DNA of 40,890 bases from an uncultured Lachnospiraceae bacterium. Its GTDB lineage: Bacteria; Bacillota; Clostridia; Lachnospirales; Lachnospiraceae. The translations under genes were made by a program, and so were the position numbers. The DNA is taken from assembly GCA_947625465.1 (NCBI GenBank), contig CANQOK010000017.1:1-40890 (forward strand), given 5' to 3'. The notes beneath the pieces are model-generated. The model was not told the origin of the DNA. It searched no databases and was given only the letters and a program-made list of their open reading frames with translations. Shown in pieces: positions 8,605 through 18,813 of this stretch (position 1 is its first letter; each line of letters opens with the position of its first letter).

Positions 8605-8876
8605 AATACCTGGGAAAGATAAAACGGGCAGTCATCTGGCTGCTGCCGCACGGCTCCATTGTATTGGGAGCGGCTTTTATTACTTTTTGGATTCTGGATT
8701 ATCTGAATCCGATGATCGGATTTCTGGATAATGCGATTACAGATTGGCTGTTTCTGGCATTTTGCATCTTTAACCTGCTGAACGGGATCTTGTCCGCGTC
8801 TCTGGTATGGAAGCATATGGGAAAAAAGAAACGGAAAGCAGAAAGCACGGAATCGGAGAAGGCAGAGACGGAATAA
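8601..8876 (+). CDS. Small membrane protein coupled to glycosidase gene
   Basis: A 91-residue protein with two hydrophobic segments (about residues 18-35 and 48-67) and a Lys/Glu-rich C-terminal tail. Its ATG overlaps the upstream stop codon in an ATGA arrangement, so it is translated with the glycosidase gene. No known family is recognised. Its place at the end of a GT2-GtrA/glycosidase operon suggests an accessory membrane component of the same glycan pathway, which is an inference from context only. Confidence 0.7.
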   Translation: MKYLGKIKRAVIWLLPHGSIVLGAAFITFWILDYLNPMIGFLDNAITDWLFLAFCIFNLLNGILSASLVWKHMGKKKRKAESTESEKAETE

Positions 8877-8903
8877 CCATAAAACAGATAGGAAACACTA
8901 GCA

Positions 8904-8931
8904 GGGAGCCGTTGGCTCCCTTATTTTTGTT
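8904..8931 (+). terminator. Rho-independent terminator of glycan operon
   Basis: A perfect 7-bp stem GGGAGCC (8904-8910) / GGCTCCC (8914-8920) with a 3-nt loop, then TTATTTTTGTT. It separates the glycan operon from the heat-shock operon. Confidence 0.85.
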
Positions 8932-8980
8932 CTACACAAAGTAGAACACGAAATATTCACAAAATAATTCTAAATAAGTG

Positions 8981-9009
8981 TTGACAAAAATTTCTATCAG
9001 TGTTATCTT
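8981..9009 (+). promoter_or_regulatory. SigA promoter of hrcA-grpE-dnaK-dnaJ operon
   Basis: Consensus TTGACA at 8981-8986, a 17-bp spacer and TATCTT at 9004-9009. Transcription should start near 9016, so the CIRCE element just downstream lies at the start of the transcript, where HrcA can block initiation. Confidence 0.85.
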
Positions 9010-9023
9010 TACTTACGAAGATA

Positions 9024-9050
9024 TTAGCACTCCTTAGATATGAGTGCTAA
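9024..9050 (+). promoter_or_regulatory. CIRCE operator (HrcA binding site)
   Basis: A perfect inverted repeat TTAGCACTC (9024-9032), N9, GAGTGCTAA (9042-9050), identical to the CIRCE consensus. HrcA bound here represses the class I heat-shock operon; GroE normally assists HrcA folding, so chaperone titration during heat stress relieves repression. Confidence 0.97.
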
Positions 9051-9085
9051 TAATATGTAAGAAGGCCACATCATGAGGTGAGATT

Positions 9086-10159
9086 GTGAGCGAAGAATTG
9101 GATGAAAGAAAGCTGACAATATTAAAAGCAGTTATCCAGAATTATCTGGAGACCGGAGAACCGGTCGGCTCCCGGACGATATCCAAATATACGGATCTGA
9201 ATTTGAGCTCCGCGACGATCCGGAATGAGATGGCGGATCTGGAAGAGATGGGCTATATTCTACAGCCGCATACATCTGCGGGCCGGATTCCTTCCGACAA
9301 AGGATACCGGCTGTATGTGGATAATCTGATGAAGGAACGGGAAGCCCAGCTGGAACAGAAGGAACAGGAAGTCGACGATATGAAGACATTTCTGGTAGAT
9401 AAGATGGATCGGCTGGAGGGAATGCTGCAGAACATGGCGAAGTCCCTGGCGGTCAATACCAACTATGCCGCTATGATCACGGCGCCGCAGTATACCAGGA
9501 ATAAGATCAAATTCATTCAGTTGTCCGCTGTAGAACCTGCTAAGCTGCTCTGTGTTGTCGTAACACAGTCGAAGCTGATCAAGAATAAGATCCTGGAGAT
9601 CCCGGAAGAGATCAGCAATGAGGATGTGCTGAAGCTGAATGTGATGCTGAATACTTCTCTGGCAGGACTGGCGTTAGAAGAGATCAACCTTGCCATGATA
9701 TCCCAGATGACCGGGCAGGCGGGCAGTTTAAATCAGATCCTCCGGGCTGTGATCGATGCGGTGGCGGAGGCGTTTGACAGTGAGGAAAATCTGGAGATCT
9801 ATACCAGCGGCGCGACCAACATCTTTAAGTACCCGGAACTGAGTGACCGGGAGAATGCCAGCAAGCTGATCAGCACCCTGGAAGAAAAGAAAGTATTGGC
9901 GGGACTGCTGACGGATTCTATGAATTCGGAGAAGAATAACGGGATTCAGATCTACATCGGAGACGAGACGCCGGTGCAGACGATGAAGGACTGCAGCGTG
10001 GTTACAGCCACCTATGAGCTGGAGGACGGAGTCAGAGGAACCATCGGGATCATCGGTCCCAAGCGAATGGATTATGAGAAAGTGGTAGAGACCTTAAATC
10101 AGGTAAAACAGCAGCTTGGCAGCGCATATCCGAAGCCGGATGCCGGGGAGAAATCATAA
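9086..10159 (+). CDS. hrcA: Heat-inducible transcription repressor HrcA
   Basis: A 357-residue repressor of class I heat-shock genes. The N-terminal winged helix spans about residues 1-75 (LDERKLTILKAVIQNYLETGEPVGS, then SSATIRNEMADLEEMGYI and HTSAGRIPSDKGYR, all classic HrcA motifs). A GAF-like dimerisation region follows, ending in GIIGPKRMDYEKVV. The GTG start at 9086 follows an AGGTGA site. The gene is first in the heat-shock operon and lies just behind a perfect CIRCE, giving the usual autoregulatory loop. Confidence 0.98.
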   Translation: MSEELDERKLTILKAVIQNYLETGEPVGSRTISKYTDLNLSSATIRNEMADLEEMGYILQPHTSAGRIPSDKGYRLYVDNLMKEREAQLEQKEQEVDDMKTFLVDKMDRLEGMLQNMAKSLAVNTNYAAMITAPQYTRNKIKFIQLSAVEPAKLLCVVVTQSKLIKNKILEIPEEISNEDVLKLNVMLNTSLAGLALEEINLAMISQMTGQAGSLNQILRAVIDAVAEAFDSEENLEIYTSGATNIFKYPELSDRENASKLISTLEEKKVLAGLLTDSMNSEKNNGIQIYIGDETPVQTMKDCSVVTATYELEDGVRGTIGIIGPKRMDYEKVVETLNQVKQQLGSAYPKPDAGEKS

Positions 10160-10192
10160 AGAAATGGAGAGCGGTGTGAAAGACACGGCGAT

Positions 10193-10939
10193 GTGAAGAA
10201 TATGGAAGAAGAAAAGAAGCAGGAAACAGCTGCACAGGAAGAAGCAGAGATTAAAGAAGCAGAGGCCAAAGAACCGGAGACACAGACAGAGACGGTCCAG
10301 GAAGACGCACAGTCTGCGGCAGAAGGTGAAACGGCAGAGCCTGCGGAAGAAACCGCTGCAGAAGAAACAGACCGGGAACCCGAAGCGGAAACTGAGGAAG
10401 AATCGTCAGATGAGAGCATGGATGAGGAAGACACGGGAGAAGCAGAACCGGGAAAAGAAAAGGGAAAAGGCATCTTCGGCAAGATCAGGAAAGAGAAAAA
10501 AGATCCCAGGGATCAGAAGATTGAGGAATTGACCGATCGCTATACAAGGCTGATGGCAGAGTTTGAAAACTTCAGAAAGCGGACTGAGAAAGAAAAAGCC
10601 GCTATGTTTGAAGTAGGCGCCAAGAGTATTGTAGAAAAGATTTTGCCGGTTGTAGATAATTTTGAACGCGGGCTGGCTGCGGTTCCGGAAGCGGAGAAGC
10701 AGGACGCATTTACGGAAGGCATGCAGAAGGTCTACAAGCAGTTTATCACCAGCCTGGAAGAGGCCGGCGTGACGCCGATCGAAGCTGTGGGAAAAGAATT
10801 TGATCCGGAACTCCACAATGCGGTTATGCATATTGAAGATGAAAATTTCGGAGAGAATACGGTAGCGGAGGAATTTCAGAAGGGCTACCGGTACCGCGAC
10901 AGCGTGGTACGCCACAGCATGGTCAAGGTGGCAAATTAG
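10193..10939 (+). CDS. grpE: Nucleotide exchange factor GrpE
   Basis: A co-chaperone of up to 248 residues that releases ADP from DnaK. The first ~100 residues are an unusually long, Glu-rich low-complexity extension. The conserved core begins at about residue 105, with a coiled-coil helix (LTDRYTRLMAEFENFRKRTEKEK) and the beta domain ending HNAVMHIED...GYRYRDSVVRHSMVKVAN. The start is uncertain: GTG 10193 and ATG 10202 are both in frame and neither has a strong ribosome binding site. The stop codon of a tiny upstream frame (10164-10196) overlaps GTG 10193, which may allow coupling. Confidence 0.95.
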   Translation: MKNMEEEKKQETAAQEEAEIKEAEAKEPETQTETVQEDAQSAAEGETAEPAEETAAEETDREPEAETEEESSDESMDEEDTGEAEPGKEKGKGIFGKIRKEKKDPRDQKIEELTDRYTRLMAEFENFRKRTEKEKAAMFEVGAKSIVEKILPVVDNFERGLAAVPEAEKQDAFTEGMQKVYKQFITSLEEAGVTPIEAVGKEFDPELHNAVMHIEDENFGENTVAEEFQKGYRYRDSVVRHSMVKVAN

Positions 10940-10943
10940 ATAA

Positions 10944-12911
<1,968 letters not shown>

Positions 12912-12937
12912 TCAATCCTTTTATAAAGGTGACGATC

Positions 12938-14110
12938 ATGGCAGATAAGAGAGATTATTATGAGGTTCTCGGGGTAGACAGAAATGCGGATGACGCTGCC
13001 CTGAAGAAGGCCTATCGGCAATTAGCAAAAAAATATCATCCCGATATCAATCCGGGAGACAAAGAAGCCGAGATGAAATTCAAAGAGGCATCGGAAGCCT
13101 ATGCCGTGCTGAGTGATCCGGAAAAGCGGCGCCAGTATGATCAGTTCGGTCATGCGGCCTTTGACGGCGGCGCCGGCGGAGCCGGAGCAGGCGGATTTGA
13201 TTTCAGCGGTATGGATATGGGAGATATCTTCGGAGATATCTTTGGCGATCTGTTCGGCGGCGGAAGAAGAAGCCGGGGCGGAAACGGGCCGATGCGCGGC
13301 GCTGATGTAAGAACCGGCGTCCGGATTACGTTTGAAGAAGCGGTGTTCGGGTGTGAGAAAGAACTGGATCTGACGCTGAAAGAGGAATGTCCGACCTGTC
13401 ATGGATCCGGAGCAAAGCCGGGGACTACGCCGGAGACTTGCAGCAAATGCGGCGGCAAAGGACAGGTGGTGTTTACCCAGCAGTCCATGTTTGGCATGGT
13501 GCGGAATGTACAGACCTGTCCGGAATGCCATGGAACCGGTAAAGTGATCCGGGATAAATGCCCCGAATGTTACGGTCAGGGGTATCAGAGCGCCCGGAAA
13601 AAGATTCAGGTTACGATTCCTGCGGGAATTGACAACGGGCAGAGTATCCGGATCCGGGATAAGGGAGAGCCGGGTACGAACGGCGGTTCCAGAGGCGATC
13701 TGCTGGTTGAAGTTATTATTTCCAGACATCCGATATTCCAGAGAGAAGGGTATGATCTGTATTCGACAGAACCGATATCCTTTGCACAGGCGGCTATGGG
13801 CGGCGATATCCGTGTCCGGACCATAGACGGCGATGTCCTGTTCAATATTAAGGCGGGAACCCAGACCGGAACGAAGATCCGTCTGCGGGGCAAGGGAGTG
13901 CCCAGCCTGCGGAATAAGGAGAACCGGGGCGATCAGTATACAACGCTGGTGGTACAGGTTCCGAACCGGCTGTCGGCCGACGCGAAGGAGGCATTGAAGC
14001 AGTTTGACATGCTGACCGGGAATACCCTGAATCAGCCGACGGATGAAAGAGGCGATAAAAAGAAGAAAAAGGGATTCATGGATAAGGTCAAGGAGGCGTT
14101 TGACGACTGA
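12938..14110 (+). CDS. dnaJ: Co-chaperone DnaJ (Hsp40)
   Basis: A 390-residue full-type DnaJ. The J domain is at about 5-70 with the HPD motif in [11 protein letters not shown] Gly/Phe-rich linker follows (about 75-115). Four zinc-binding CxxCxGxG repeats come next ([24 protein letters not shown] and the variant CPECYGQG), then the C-terminal substrate-binding domains. ATG 12938 is preceded by AAGGTGA and starts the family-typical [16 protein letters not shown] 12929 is in frame but lies within that site. It stimulates DnaK ATPase and delivers unfolded clients. It is last of the classical heat-shock genes here. Confidence 0.98.
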   Translation: MADKRDYYEVLGVDRNADDAALKKAYRQLAKKYHPDINPGDKEAEMKFKEASEAYAVLSDPEKRRQYDQFGHAAFDGGAGGAGAGGFDFSGMDMGDIFGDIFGDLFGGGRRSRGGNGPMRGADVRTGVRITFEEAVFGCEKELDLTLKEECPTCHGSGAKPGTTPETCSKCGGKGQVVFTQQSMFGMVRNVQTCPECHGTGKVIRDKCPECYGQGYQSARKKIQVTIPAGIDNGQSIRIRDKGEPGTNGGSRGDLLVEVIISRHPIFQREGYDLYSTEPISFAQAAMGGDIRVRTIDGDVLFNIKAGTQTGTKIRLRGKGVPSLRNKENRGDQYTTLVVQVPNRLSADAKEALKQFDMLTGNTLNQPTDERGDKKKKKGFMDKVKEAFDD

Positions 14111-14139
14111 ACAATGTTTTCCATGAAAGAATAATTGGT

Positions 14140-15153
14140 ATGGAATGGAACAAATATACAATTAAGACCACGACACAGGCAGTAGACGTGATCAGCGGCA
14201 TTTTAATGGAACTGGGGATTTACGGACTGGAGGTACAGGATCATGTGCCGATTTCCGAGTCTGATAAGCAGAAAATGTTTATCGATATCTTACCGGTTCT
14301 GCCGCCGGATGACGGGACTGCCTATGTGTCGTTTTATGTAAAACAGGGAAAAGGACAGACGGCAGGCTTTGGAATGACCGTAAGCGGAGCAGACGGATTG
14401 GAAGAATGTCAGCTGCCGGAAGAAGAACTCCTTGCAGAATTGAGAGAGCGGCTGAAAACAGCCGCTGCGTTTATGGATATCGGAGAAGCTTCGATCCAAA
14501 AAGAAGTTACGCCGGAGGAGGATTGGAATTCCAACTGGAAATCGTTTTTTAAGCCGTTTTCCGTCGGACGCTTTTTGATCAAACCCACCTGGGAACCTGC
14601 AGAGGCAGCTCCGGGACAGTATATGATCGAGATCGATCCGGGACTGGCGTTCGGAACCGGACAGCATGAGACGACAAGACTGTGTCTGGAACAGATTGAA
14701 GCAGAGGGAAAACCCGGCATCAGGGTTCTGGATCTGGGCTGCGGCAGCGGTATTTTAGCCATCGCGGCCTGTAAAATGGGCGCGGAATCTGTCCTGGCCG
14801 TTGATATCGATCCGGCTGCGGCAGAAGCGGCGCAGGAAAACGGGAAATTAAACGGGCTGGATCCTGACCGCTATCGGGTATTGACCGGAAATGTACTGGA
14901 AGATGAGAAACTGCGGCAGCAGCTGGGCGGCGGTTATGATATGGCAGTCGCCAATATCCTGGCAGATGTGATCGTTCCGCTTGCCGCTACTGCGGGACAG
15001 TTTTTAAAGCCTGGCGGGCTGTTTATTTCTTCCGGTATTTTGTATACCAAGGAGCAGGATGTAGTGCAGGCGATACAGGCGGCCGCGGATCTGGAACTGG
15101 ATTCCATAACCAGAGAAGGGGACTGGGTATGTGTCTGTGCCCGGAAAAAATAA
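14140..15153 (+). CDS. prmA: Ribosomal protein L11 methyltransferase PrmA
   Basis: A 337-residue SAM-dependent methyltransferase that trimethylates ribosomal protein L11. The N-terminal substrate-recognition domain is followed by FGTGQHETTRL, which binds the substrate side chain. The Rossmann SAM-binding motif is VLDLGCGSGILAIAACKMGA, and the catalytic region includes VANILADVI. The length is slightly above the ~300-residue norm, owing to a longer N-terminal part. It lies 30 bases after dnaJ and before rsmE, an order frequent in Firmicutes; only a weak ribosome binding site is visible. Confidence 0.96.
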   Translation: MEWNKYTIKTTTQAVDVISGILMELGIYGLEVQDHVPISESDKQKMFIDILPVLPPDDGTAYVSFYVKQGKGQTAGFGMTVSGADGLEECQLPEEELLAELRERLKTAAAFMDIGEASIQKEVTPEEDWNSNWKSFFKPFSVGRFLIKPTWEPAEAAPGQYMIEIDPGLAFGTGQHETTRLCLEQIEAEGKPGIRVLDLGCGSGILAIAACKMGAESVLAVDIDPAAAEAAQENGKLNGLDPDRYRVLTGNVLEDEKLRQQLGGGYDMAVANILADVIVPLAATAGQFLKPGGLFISSGILYTKEQDVVQAIQAAADLELDSITREGDWVCVCARKK

Positions 15154-15204
15154 AAAGAAATTCCGGTCTTCCAATCGCGGAAAGGCTTTGGAACGGAGGC
15201 ATGT

Positions 15205-15942
15205 ATGTATCGGTTCTTTGTACAGCCCACGGCAATAAAAGAACAGTATATTGAGATTACCGGAAATGACGTCAATCATATCCGGAATGTCCTGCGCATG
15301 AAACCGGGAGAAGAAATTTTGGTCAGCGACGGACAGGGTAAAGATTTTTCCTGTGTGATCCAACAGATAGAAGCAGACCGGGTGACGGCGCAGATCGCAG
15401 ATGTGGAAGGAGAAAACCGGGAACTTTCCGCCAGCTTATATCTGTTTCAGGCGCTTCCCAAAGGCGATAAGATGGAACTGATCATTCAGAAAGCGGTGGA
15501 ACTGGGAGCCTGTGAGATCATACCGGTAGAAACCAAACGGTGTGTTGTAAAGCTGGACGCAAAGAAAGCGCAGAGCAAAACGGCGCGCTGGAACAGTATC
15601 GCGGAAAGCGCCGCAAAACAGTCGAAACGTCAGATCATTCCCCGGGTGCATCCGGTGCTTGGATGGAAAGAAGCGCTCAAATACGCGGCCGGTCTGGATC
15701 TGTGTTTTATCCCGTATGAAGAAGCCGAAGATATGCGGCATACGAAAGAATTGTTTGCGCAGGTTCAGGCAGGCATGTCGGTCGGAATCATGATCGGACC
15801 GGAGGGCGGTTTCTGTGAGTCAGAAATAGCGGCGGCAAAGGAAGCCGGGATTTATCCGGTCACACTGGGCAGACGGATCCTGCGGACGGAGACAGCCGGA
15901 ATGATGGCATTGTCCGTGCTGATGTACCAGTTAGAGACATAA
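15205..15942 (+). CDS. rsmE: 16S rRNA m3U1498 methyltransferase RsmE
   Basis: A 245-residue SPOUT-class methyltransferase that methylates N3 of U1498 in 16S rRNA. It has an N-terminal PUA-like domain (MYRFFVQPTAIKEQYIEITGNDVNHIRNVLRMK start region), KGDKMELIIQKAVELG, and the C-terminal trefoil-knot motifs IGPEGGFCESEI and LGRRILRTETAGMMALS. The start has an ACGGAGG site. It is downstream of prmA with 51 bases between, so probably in the same transcript. Confidence 0.96.
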   Translation: MYRFFVQPTAIKEQYIEITGNDVNHIRNVLRMKPGEEILVSDGQGKDFSCVIQQIEADRVTAQIADVEGENRELSASLYLFQALPKGDKMELIIQKAVELGACEIIPVETKRCVVKLDAKKAQSKTARWNSIAESAAKQSKRQIIPRVHPVLGWKEALKYAAGLDLCFIPYEEAEDMRHTKELFAQVQAGMSVGIMIGPEGGFCESEIAAAKEAGIYPVTLGRRILRTETAGMMALSVLMYQLET

Positions 15943-15975
15943 ATACGCGTATGAAATCGGGACAGGAGAATCCGA

Positions 15976-17139
15976 ATGGAGAACAGAGAAATTTATTTTG
16001 ATAATTCGGCTACGACAAAGGTCAGCGAAGCGGTGATCGAGAAAATGCTGATCGTGATGCAGAAGGATTATGGGAATCCGTCTTCCATGCATCGGAAAGG
16101 AATGGAAGCGGAGAATTATATAAAAGAGGCCAGGGCGGAGATCGCCGGGATTTTAAAAGCAGAAAGCAAGGAAATCTTTTTTACATCCGGCGGTACGGAA
16201 TCCAATAATCTGGCGCTGATCGGTACGGCGATGGCGAACCGGCGCAGCGGGAACCACATCATTACGACCCAGGTGGAACATGCTTCCGTGGGAAATGTTA
16301 TGAAATACCTGGAAGAACAGGGATTCCGGGTGACCTATCTGCCGGTGGACGCCTGCGGCTGTGTTTCCGTGTCTGATTTTGCCGATGCAGTCTGTGAAGA
16401 TACCATTTTGGCTTCTGTTATGTATGTAAACAATGAGGTCGGCGCCGTAATGCCGGTGGCAGAGCTGGCTAAGGTCTTAAAAGAAAAGAAAAAAGACGCG
16501 GTCTTTCATGTGGATGCGATTCAAGCGTTCGGCAAATATCCGATCTGCCCCAAACGGATGGGGATCGATCTGCTGTCTGTCAGCGCCCATAAATTTCACG
16601 GCCCTAAGGGCGTCGGATTCTTATATATCCGGGACAAGCTCAAAATCAAACCCATTTTGTTTGGAGGCGGGCAGCAGCAGGGACTGCGTTCTGGTACGGA
16701 GAATGTCCCCGCGATCGCAGGAATGGCAGCCGCCTGTGCGGAAGCTTATCGGAATCTGGAAGAGAACCGGCAGGTTATGATCGGGTTAAAGGATTATTTT
16801 ATTGACCAGGTCAGTCAGCTTGAAGGGGTAACGGTCAACAGCCAGAGCGGGGAGGCGGGTGCGCCGCATATCGTAAGCGTCAGCTTTGCGGGCGTGCGGA
16901 GCGAAGTGCTGCTGCACGCGCTGGAGGAATATGGAATTTCCGTATCGGCCGGTTCGGCCTGTTCTTCCAATAAACCGGCGGTCAGCGCTACCCTGAAAGC
17001 AATGGGGATCCGGAAAGATCTGCTGGATTCCACCATTCGCTTCAGTTTCTGCGAAAACAATACAAAAGACGAAATTGACGATTGTATTTTCAAACTGAAT
17101 GCGTTACTATGTAAACTAAGGCTCTACACACGGCATTAG
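15976..17139 (+). CDS. Cysteine desulfurase (NifS/IscS family) paired with ThiI
   Basis: A 387-residue PLP enzyme that takes sulfur from cysteine as a persulfide. The N-terminal IYFDNSATTKV, the PLP-contact TSGGTESNNLAL, the Schiff-base lysine in SVSAHKFHGPKG (about residue 206), and the persulfide loop SAGSACSSNK (catalytic Cys near 329) are all present. The short SSN-type loop fits class I enzymes. The gene lies 44 bases ahead of thiI, the arrangement of the NifZ-ThiI pair in Bacillus, so it most likely supplies sulfur for 4-thiouridine in tRNA rather than general Fe-S assembly. A nested hairpin spans its stop codon (17120-17164). Confidence 0.93.
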   Translation: MENREIYFDNSATTKVSEAVIEKMLIVMQKDYGNPSSMHRKGMEAENYIKEARAEIAGILKAESKEIFFTSGGTESNNLALIGTAMANRRSGNHIITTQVEHASVGNVMKYLEEQGFRVTYLPVDACGCVSVSDFADAVCEDTILASVMYVNNEVGAVMPVAELAKVLKEKKKDAVFHVDAIQAFGKYPICPKRMGIDLLSVSAHKFHGPKGVGFLYIRDKLKIKPILFGGGQQQGLRSGTENVPAIAGMAAACAEAYRNLEENRQVMIGLKDYFIDQVSQLEGVTVNSQSGEAGAPHIVSVSFAGVRSEVLLHALEEYGISVSAGSACSSNKPAVSATLKAMGIRKDLLDSTIRFSFCENNTKDEIDDCIFKLNALLCKLRLYTRH

Positions 17140-17164
17140 CATGCCGCAAACGGAAAACAGAGCC
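17120..17164 (+). other. Nested hairpin across desulfurase stop codon
   Basis: Inner stem CGGCAT (17131-17136) / ATGCCG (17141-17146) with a 4-nt loop, and outer stem GGCTCT (17120-17125) / AGAGCC (17159-17164). The stop TAG is at 17137-17139. There is no T-tract, so it does not look like a terminator; it could be an RNA stability or processing element between two genes. Confidence 0.4.
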
Positions 17165-17183
17165 GGAACGGAGCGGAATCAGT

Positions 17184-18374
17184 ATGTATCAGGGATTTTT
17201 AATTAAATACGCGGAAATCGGCGTAAAGGGAAAGAACCGATATCTGTTTGAGGATAAATTGATCAGCCGGATTGAAGAAGTCCTGCGGGATGTGGACGGA
17301 AAATTTCGGGTATGGAAAGAGTCCGGGCGGATTTACGCGGAAGCGGAAGGCGATTATGATTATGACGGGGCCATAGAGGCTTTGACTCGGGTATTCGGCA
17401 TTACCGGGATTTGTCCTATGGTACAGATCGCGGACAACGGCTTTGCGGATCTGTGCAGCCATATCATTGCGCATATGCGGGAAACCTACGGGGAGAGAGC
17501 ATATACATTTAAGGTAAAAGCACGCCGGGCGAGGAAGAATTATCCGCTGGATTCCCAGGAGATGAACAGCCGGATCGGCGAGATCCTGCTGCGGGAATTC
17601 CCCAATCTGAAGGTGGACGTGCATACGCCGGATATTTGGGTGAATGTGGAGATCCGTGCCAGAATCAATATTTATACAGAGACGATCCCGGGAATGGGCG
17701 GTATGCCGCTGGGAACGGCCGGAAAAGCCATGCTGCTTTTGTCCGGTGGGATCGATAGTCCGGTGGCGGGCTATATGGTTTCCCGGCGCGGCGTAGAACT
17801 GGAGGCCACGTATTTCCATGCGCCGCCTTATACCAGCGAGCGTGCCAAAGAAAAGGTAGTGGAGCTTGCGCGGCTGATTTCCCGTTATACGGGACCGGTG
17901 AAGCTTCATATCGTGAATTTTACGGACATCCAGATGTATATCTATGACCAGTGCCCCCATGAGCAGCTGACGATTCTGATGCGGCGCTATATGATGCGGA
18001 TCGCAGAGCGCCTGGCCCGGGAGAACGGCTGTCTGGGACTGATCACAGGAGAGAGTATCGGACAGGTGGCAAGTCAGACGCTGCAAAGCCTGAATGCAAC
18101 CAATGCGGTCTGTTCTCTGCCGGTATACCGGCCGGTCATTGCGTTTGACAAACAGGAAATTGTAGACGTGGCGCTGCGGATCAATACGTATGAAACTTCC
18201 ATTTTGCCGTATGAGGACTGCTGCACCACATTTGTAGCAAAGCATCCGGTGACAAAACCGAATCTGGCGTCCATTGAAAAGTCGGAGCAGAAACTGACAG
18301 GACAGATTGAACAGATGGTTGCCGAAGCGATTGAAACGGCGGAAGTCGTGATCGCGCAGCCGCAGATCAGATAG
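17184..18374 (+). CDS. thiI: tRNA 4-thiouridine synthetase ThiI (no rhodanese domain)
   Basis: A 396-residue enzyme that thiolates U8 of tRNA. It has the N-terminal ferredoxin-like domain (FLIKYAEIGVKGKNR), a THUMP domain (about 60-165) and a PP-loop ATPase with LLLSGGIDSPVAGYM (about residue 188) and GLITGESIGQVASQTLQSL. It ends soon after the catalytic domain; the C-terminal rhodanese domain of E. coli ThiI is absent, as in most Firmicutes, so sulfur must come directly from the paired desulfurase. The 3' end runs up to the terminator shared with the convergent HPr-like gene. Confidence 0.97.
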   Translation: MYQGFLIKYAEIGVKGKNRYLFEDKLISRIEEVLRDVDGKFRVWKESGRIYAEAEGDYDYDGAIEALTRVFGITGICPMVQIADNGFADLCSHIIAHMRETYGERAYTFKVKARRARKNYPLDSQEMNSRIGEILLREFPNLKVDVHTPDIWVNVEIRARINIYTETIPGMGGMPLGTAGKAMLLLSGGIDSPVAGYMVSRRGVELEATYFHAPPYTSERAKEKVVELARLISRYTGPVKLHIVNFTDIQMYIYDQCPHEQLTILMRRYMMRIAERLARENGCLGLITGESIGQVASQTLQSLNATNAVCSLPVYRPVIAFDKQEIVDVALRINTYETSILPYEDCCTTFVAKHPVTKPNLASIEKSEQKLTGQIEQMVAEAIETAEVVIAQPQIR

Positions 18375-18413
18375 GAGATCAGATAAGAAAACGGGATTTT
18401 CCAAAGACAAGAA

Positions 18414-18443
18414 AAAGGACCGCTGCGTCGGCAGCAGTCCTTT
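18414..18443. terminator. Bidirectional terminator between thiI and HPr-like gene
   Basis: AAAGGAC-GCTGC (18414-18426, one unpaired C) pairs with GCAGC-GTCCTTT (18431-18443, one unpaired A) around a 4-nt loop. The minus strand is followed by TTTTTCTTG, a good U-tract for the HPr-like gene; the plus-strand side is weaker. Confidence 0.8.
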
Positions 18444-18456
18444 CCGTGATGTTTTC

Positions 18457-18687
18457 TTAAACTAAGTACGGATTCAAGATAGCCAGGATATCGTCGATTC
18501 CTTCATCAGAATGAATATTCAATACGATCGGCTTGGATAAATCTAAGCTGAAGATACCCATAATGGACTTCGCGTCGATTACGTATCTGCCGGATACCAG
18601 ATCAAAGTCACTGTCAAACTTTGAAATGTCATTCACAAAAGATTTTACTTTGTCAATTGAATTCAAACAAATTGAAACGGTCTTCAT
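18457..18687 (-). CDS. HPr-fold protein lacking the phosphocarrier histidine (Crh-like)
   Basis: A 76-residue HPr-family protein. The region SKFDSDFDL...KSIMGIFSLDLSKPI matches the HPr segment around regulatory Ser46, with Ser41 here in that position. The ungapped alignment puts Ser10 where HPr has the PTS-phosphorylated His15: the 'GLHARPA' motif is replaced by LNSIDKV. It therefore cannot carry PEP-derived phosphate but could be phosphorylated on the serine by HPr kinase, as Crh of Bacillus is, and so act in CcpA-type catabolite control. That role is inference. The start has an AGGAGGGC site with 8-base spacing, and the gene is divergent from mtaB. Confidence 0.8.
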   Translation of the reverse strand: MKTVSICLNSIDKVKSFVNDISKFDSDFDLVSGRYVIDAKSIMGIFSLDLSKPIVLNIHSDEGIDDILAILNPYLV

Positions 18688-18709
18688 AAAAAAGTGCCCT
18701 CCTGTTTCT

Positions 18710-18738
18710 ATTATAATAGTTTATGTAGAAGCTGCAGA
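18710..18738 (-). promoter_or_regulatory. Probable promoter of HPr-like gene
   Basis: On the minus strand a consensus TATAAT (18715-18710) lies about 22 bases ahead of the start codon. The matching -35 position (18738-18733, TCTGCA) is poor, suggesting an activated or weak promoter. Confidence 0.45.
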
Positions 18739-18768
18739 GCGCAGATACATTCCGCAGCACTCACATCT

Positions 18769-18785
18769 ACCATTATAGTAATGGT
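18769..18785. promoter_or_regulatory. Inverted repeat in the HPr-like/mtaB divergent region
   Basis: Perfect 7-bp arms ACCATTA (18769-18775) and TAATGGT (18779-18785) around a 3-bp centre. It sits directly upstream of a candidate -35 for mtaB, so it could be an operator. No regulator is identified. Confidence 0.4.
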
Positions 18786-18813
18786 TACCAATAGAAAAGT
18801 CAATACCTAAATA
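18785..18813 (+). promoter_or_regulatory. Candidate promoter of mtaB
   Basis: TTACCA (18785-18790), 17-bp spacer, TAAATA (18808-18813). A transcript starting near 18820 would exclude the in-frame ATG at 18813 and favours ATG 18864 as the mtaB start. Confidence 0.4.

Noticed and set aside
10164-10196. Ten-codon upstream frame whose TGA overlaps the grpE GTG
   Set aside because: No adequate ribosome binding site, and too short to judge; kept only as a note on grpE start choice.
13022-14161. Long minus-strand frame (379 codons) opposite dnaJ
   Set aside because: It is the antisense shadow of a highly conserved gene, has no ribosome binding site and no recognisable motifs.
17199-18410. Long minus-strand frame (403 codons) opposite thiI
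   Set aside because: Antisense to an intact, fully recognisable ThiI; the composition (His/Arg-rich) is that of a shadow frame.
18533-18778. Plus-strand 81-codon frame opposite the HPr-like gene
   Set aside because: The minus-strand frame has HPr similarity, a ribosome binding site and a promoter; this one has none.
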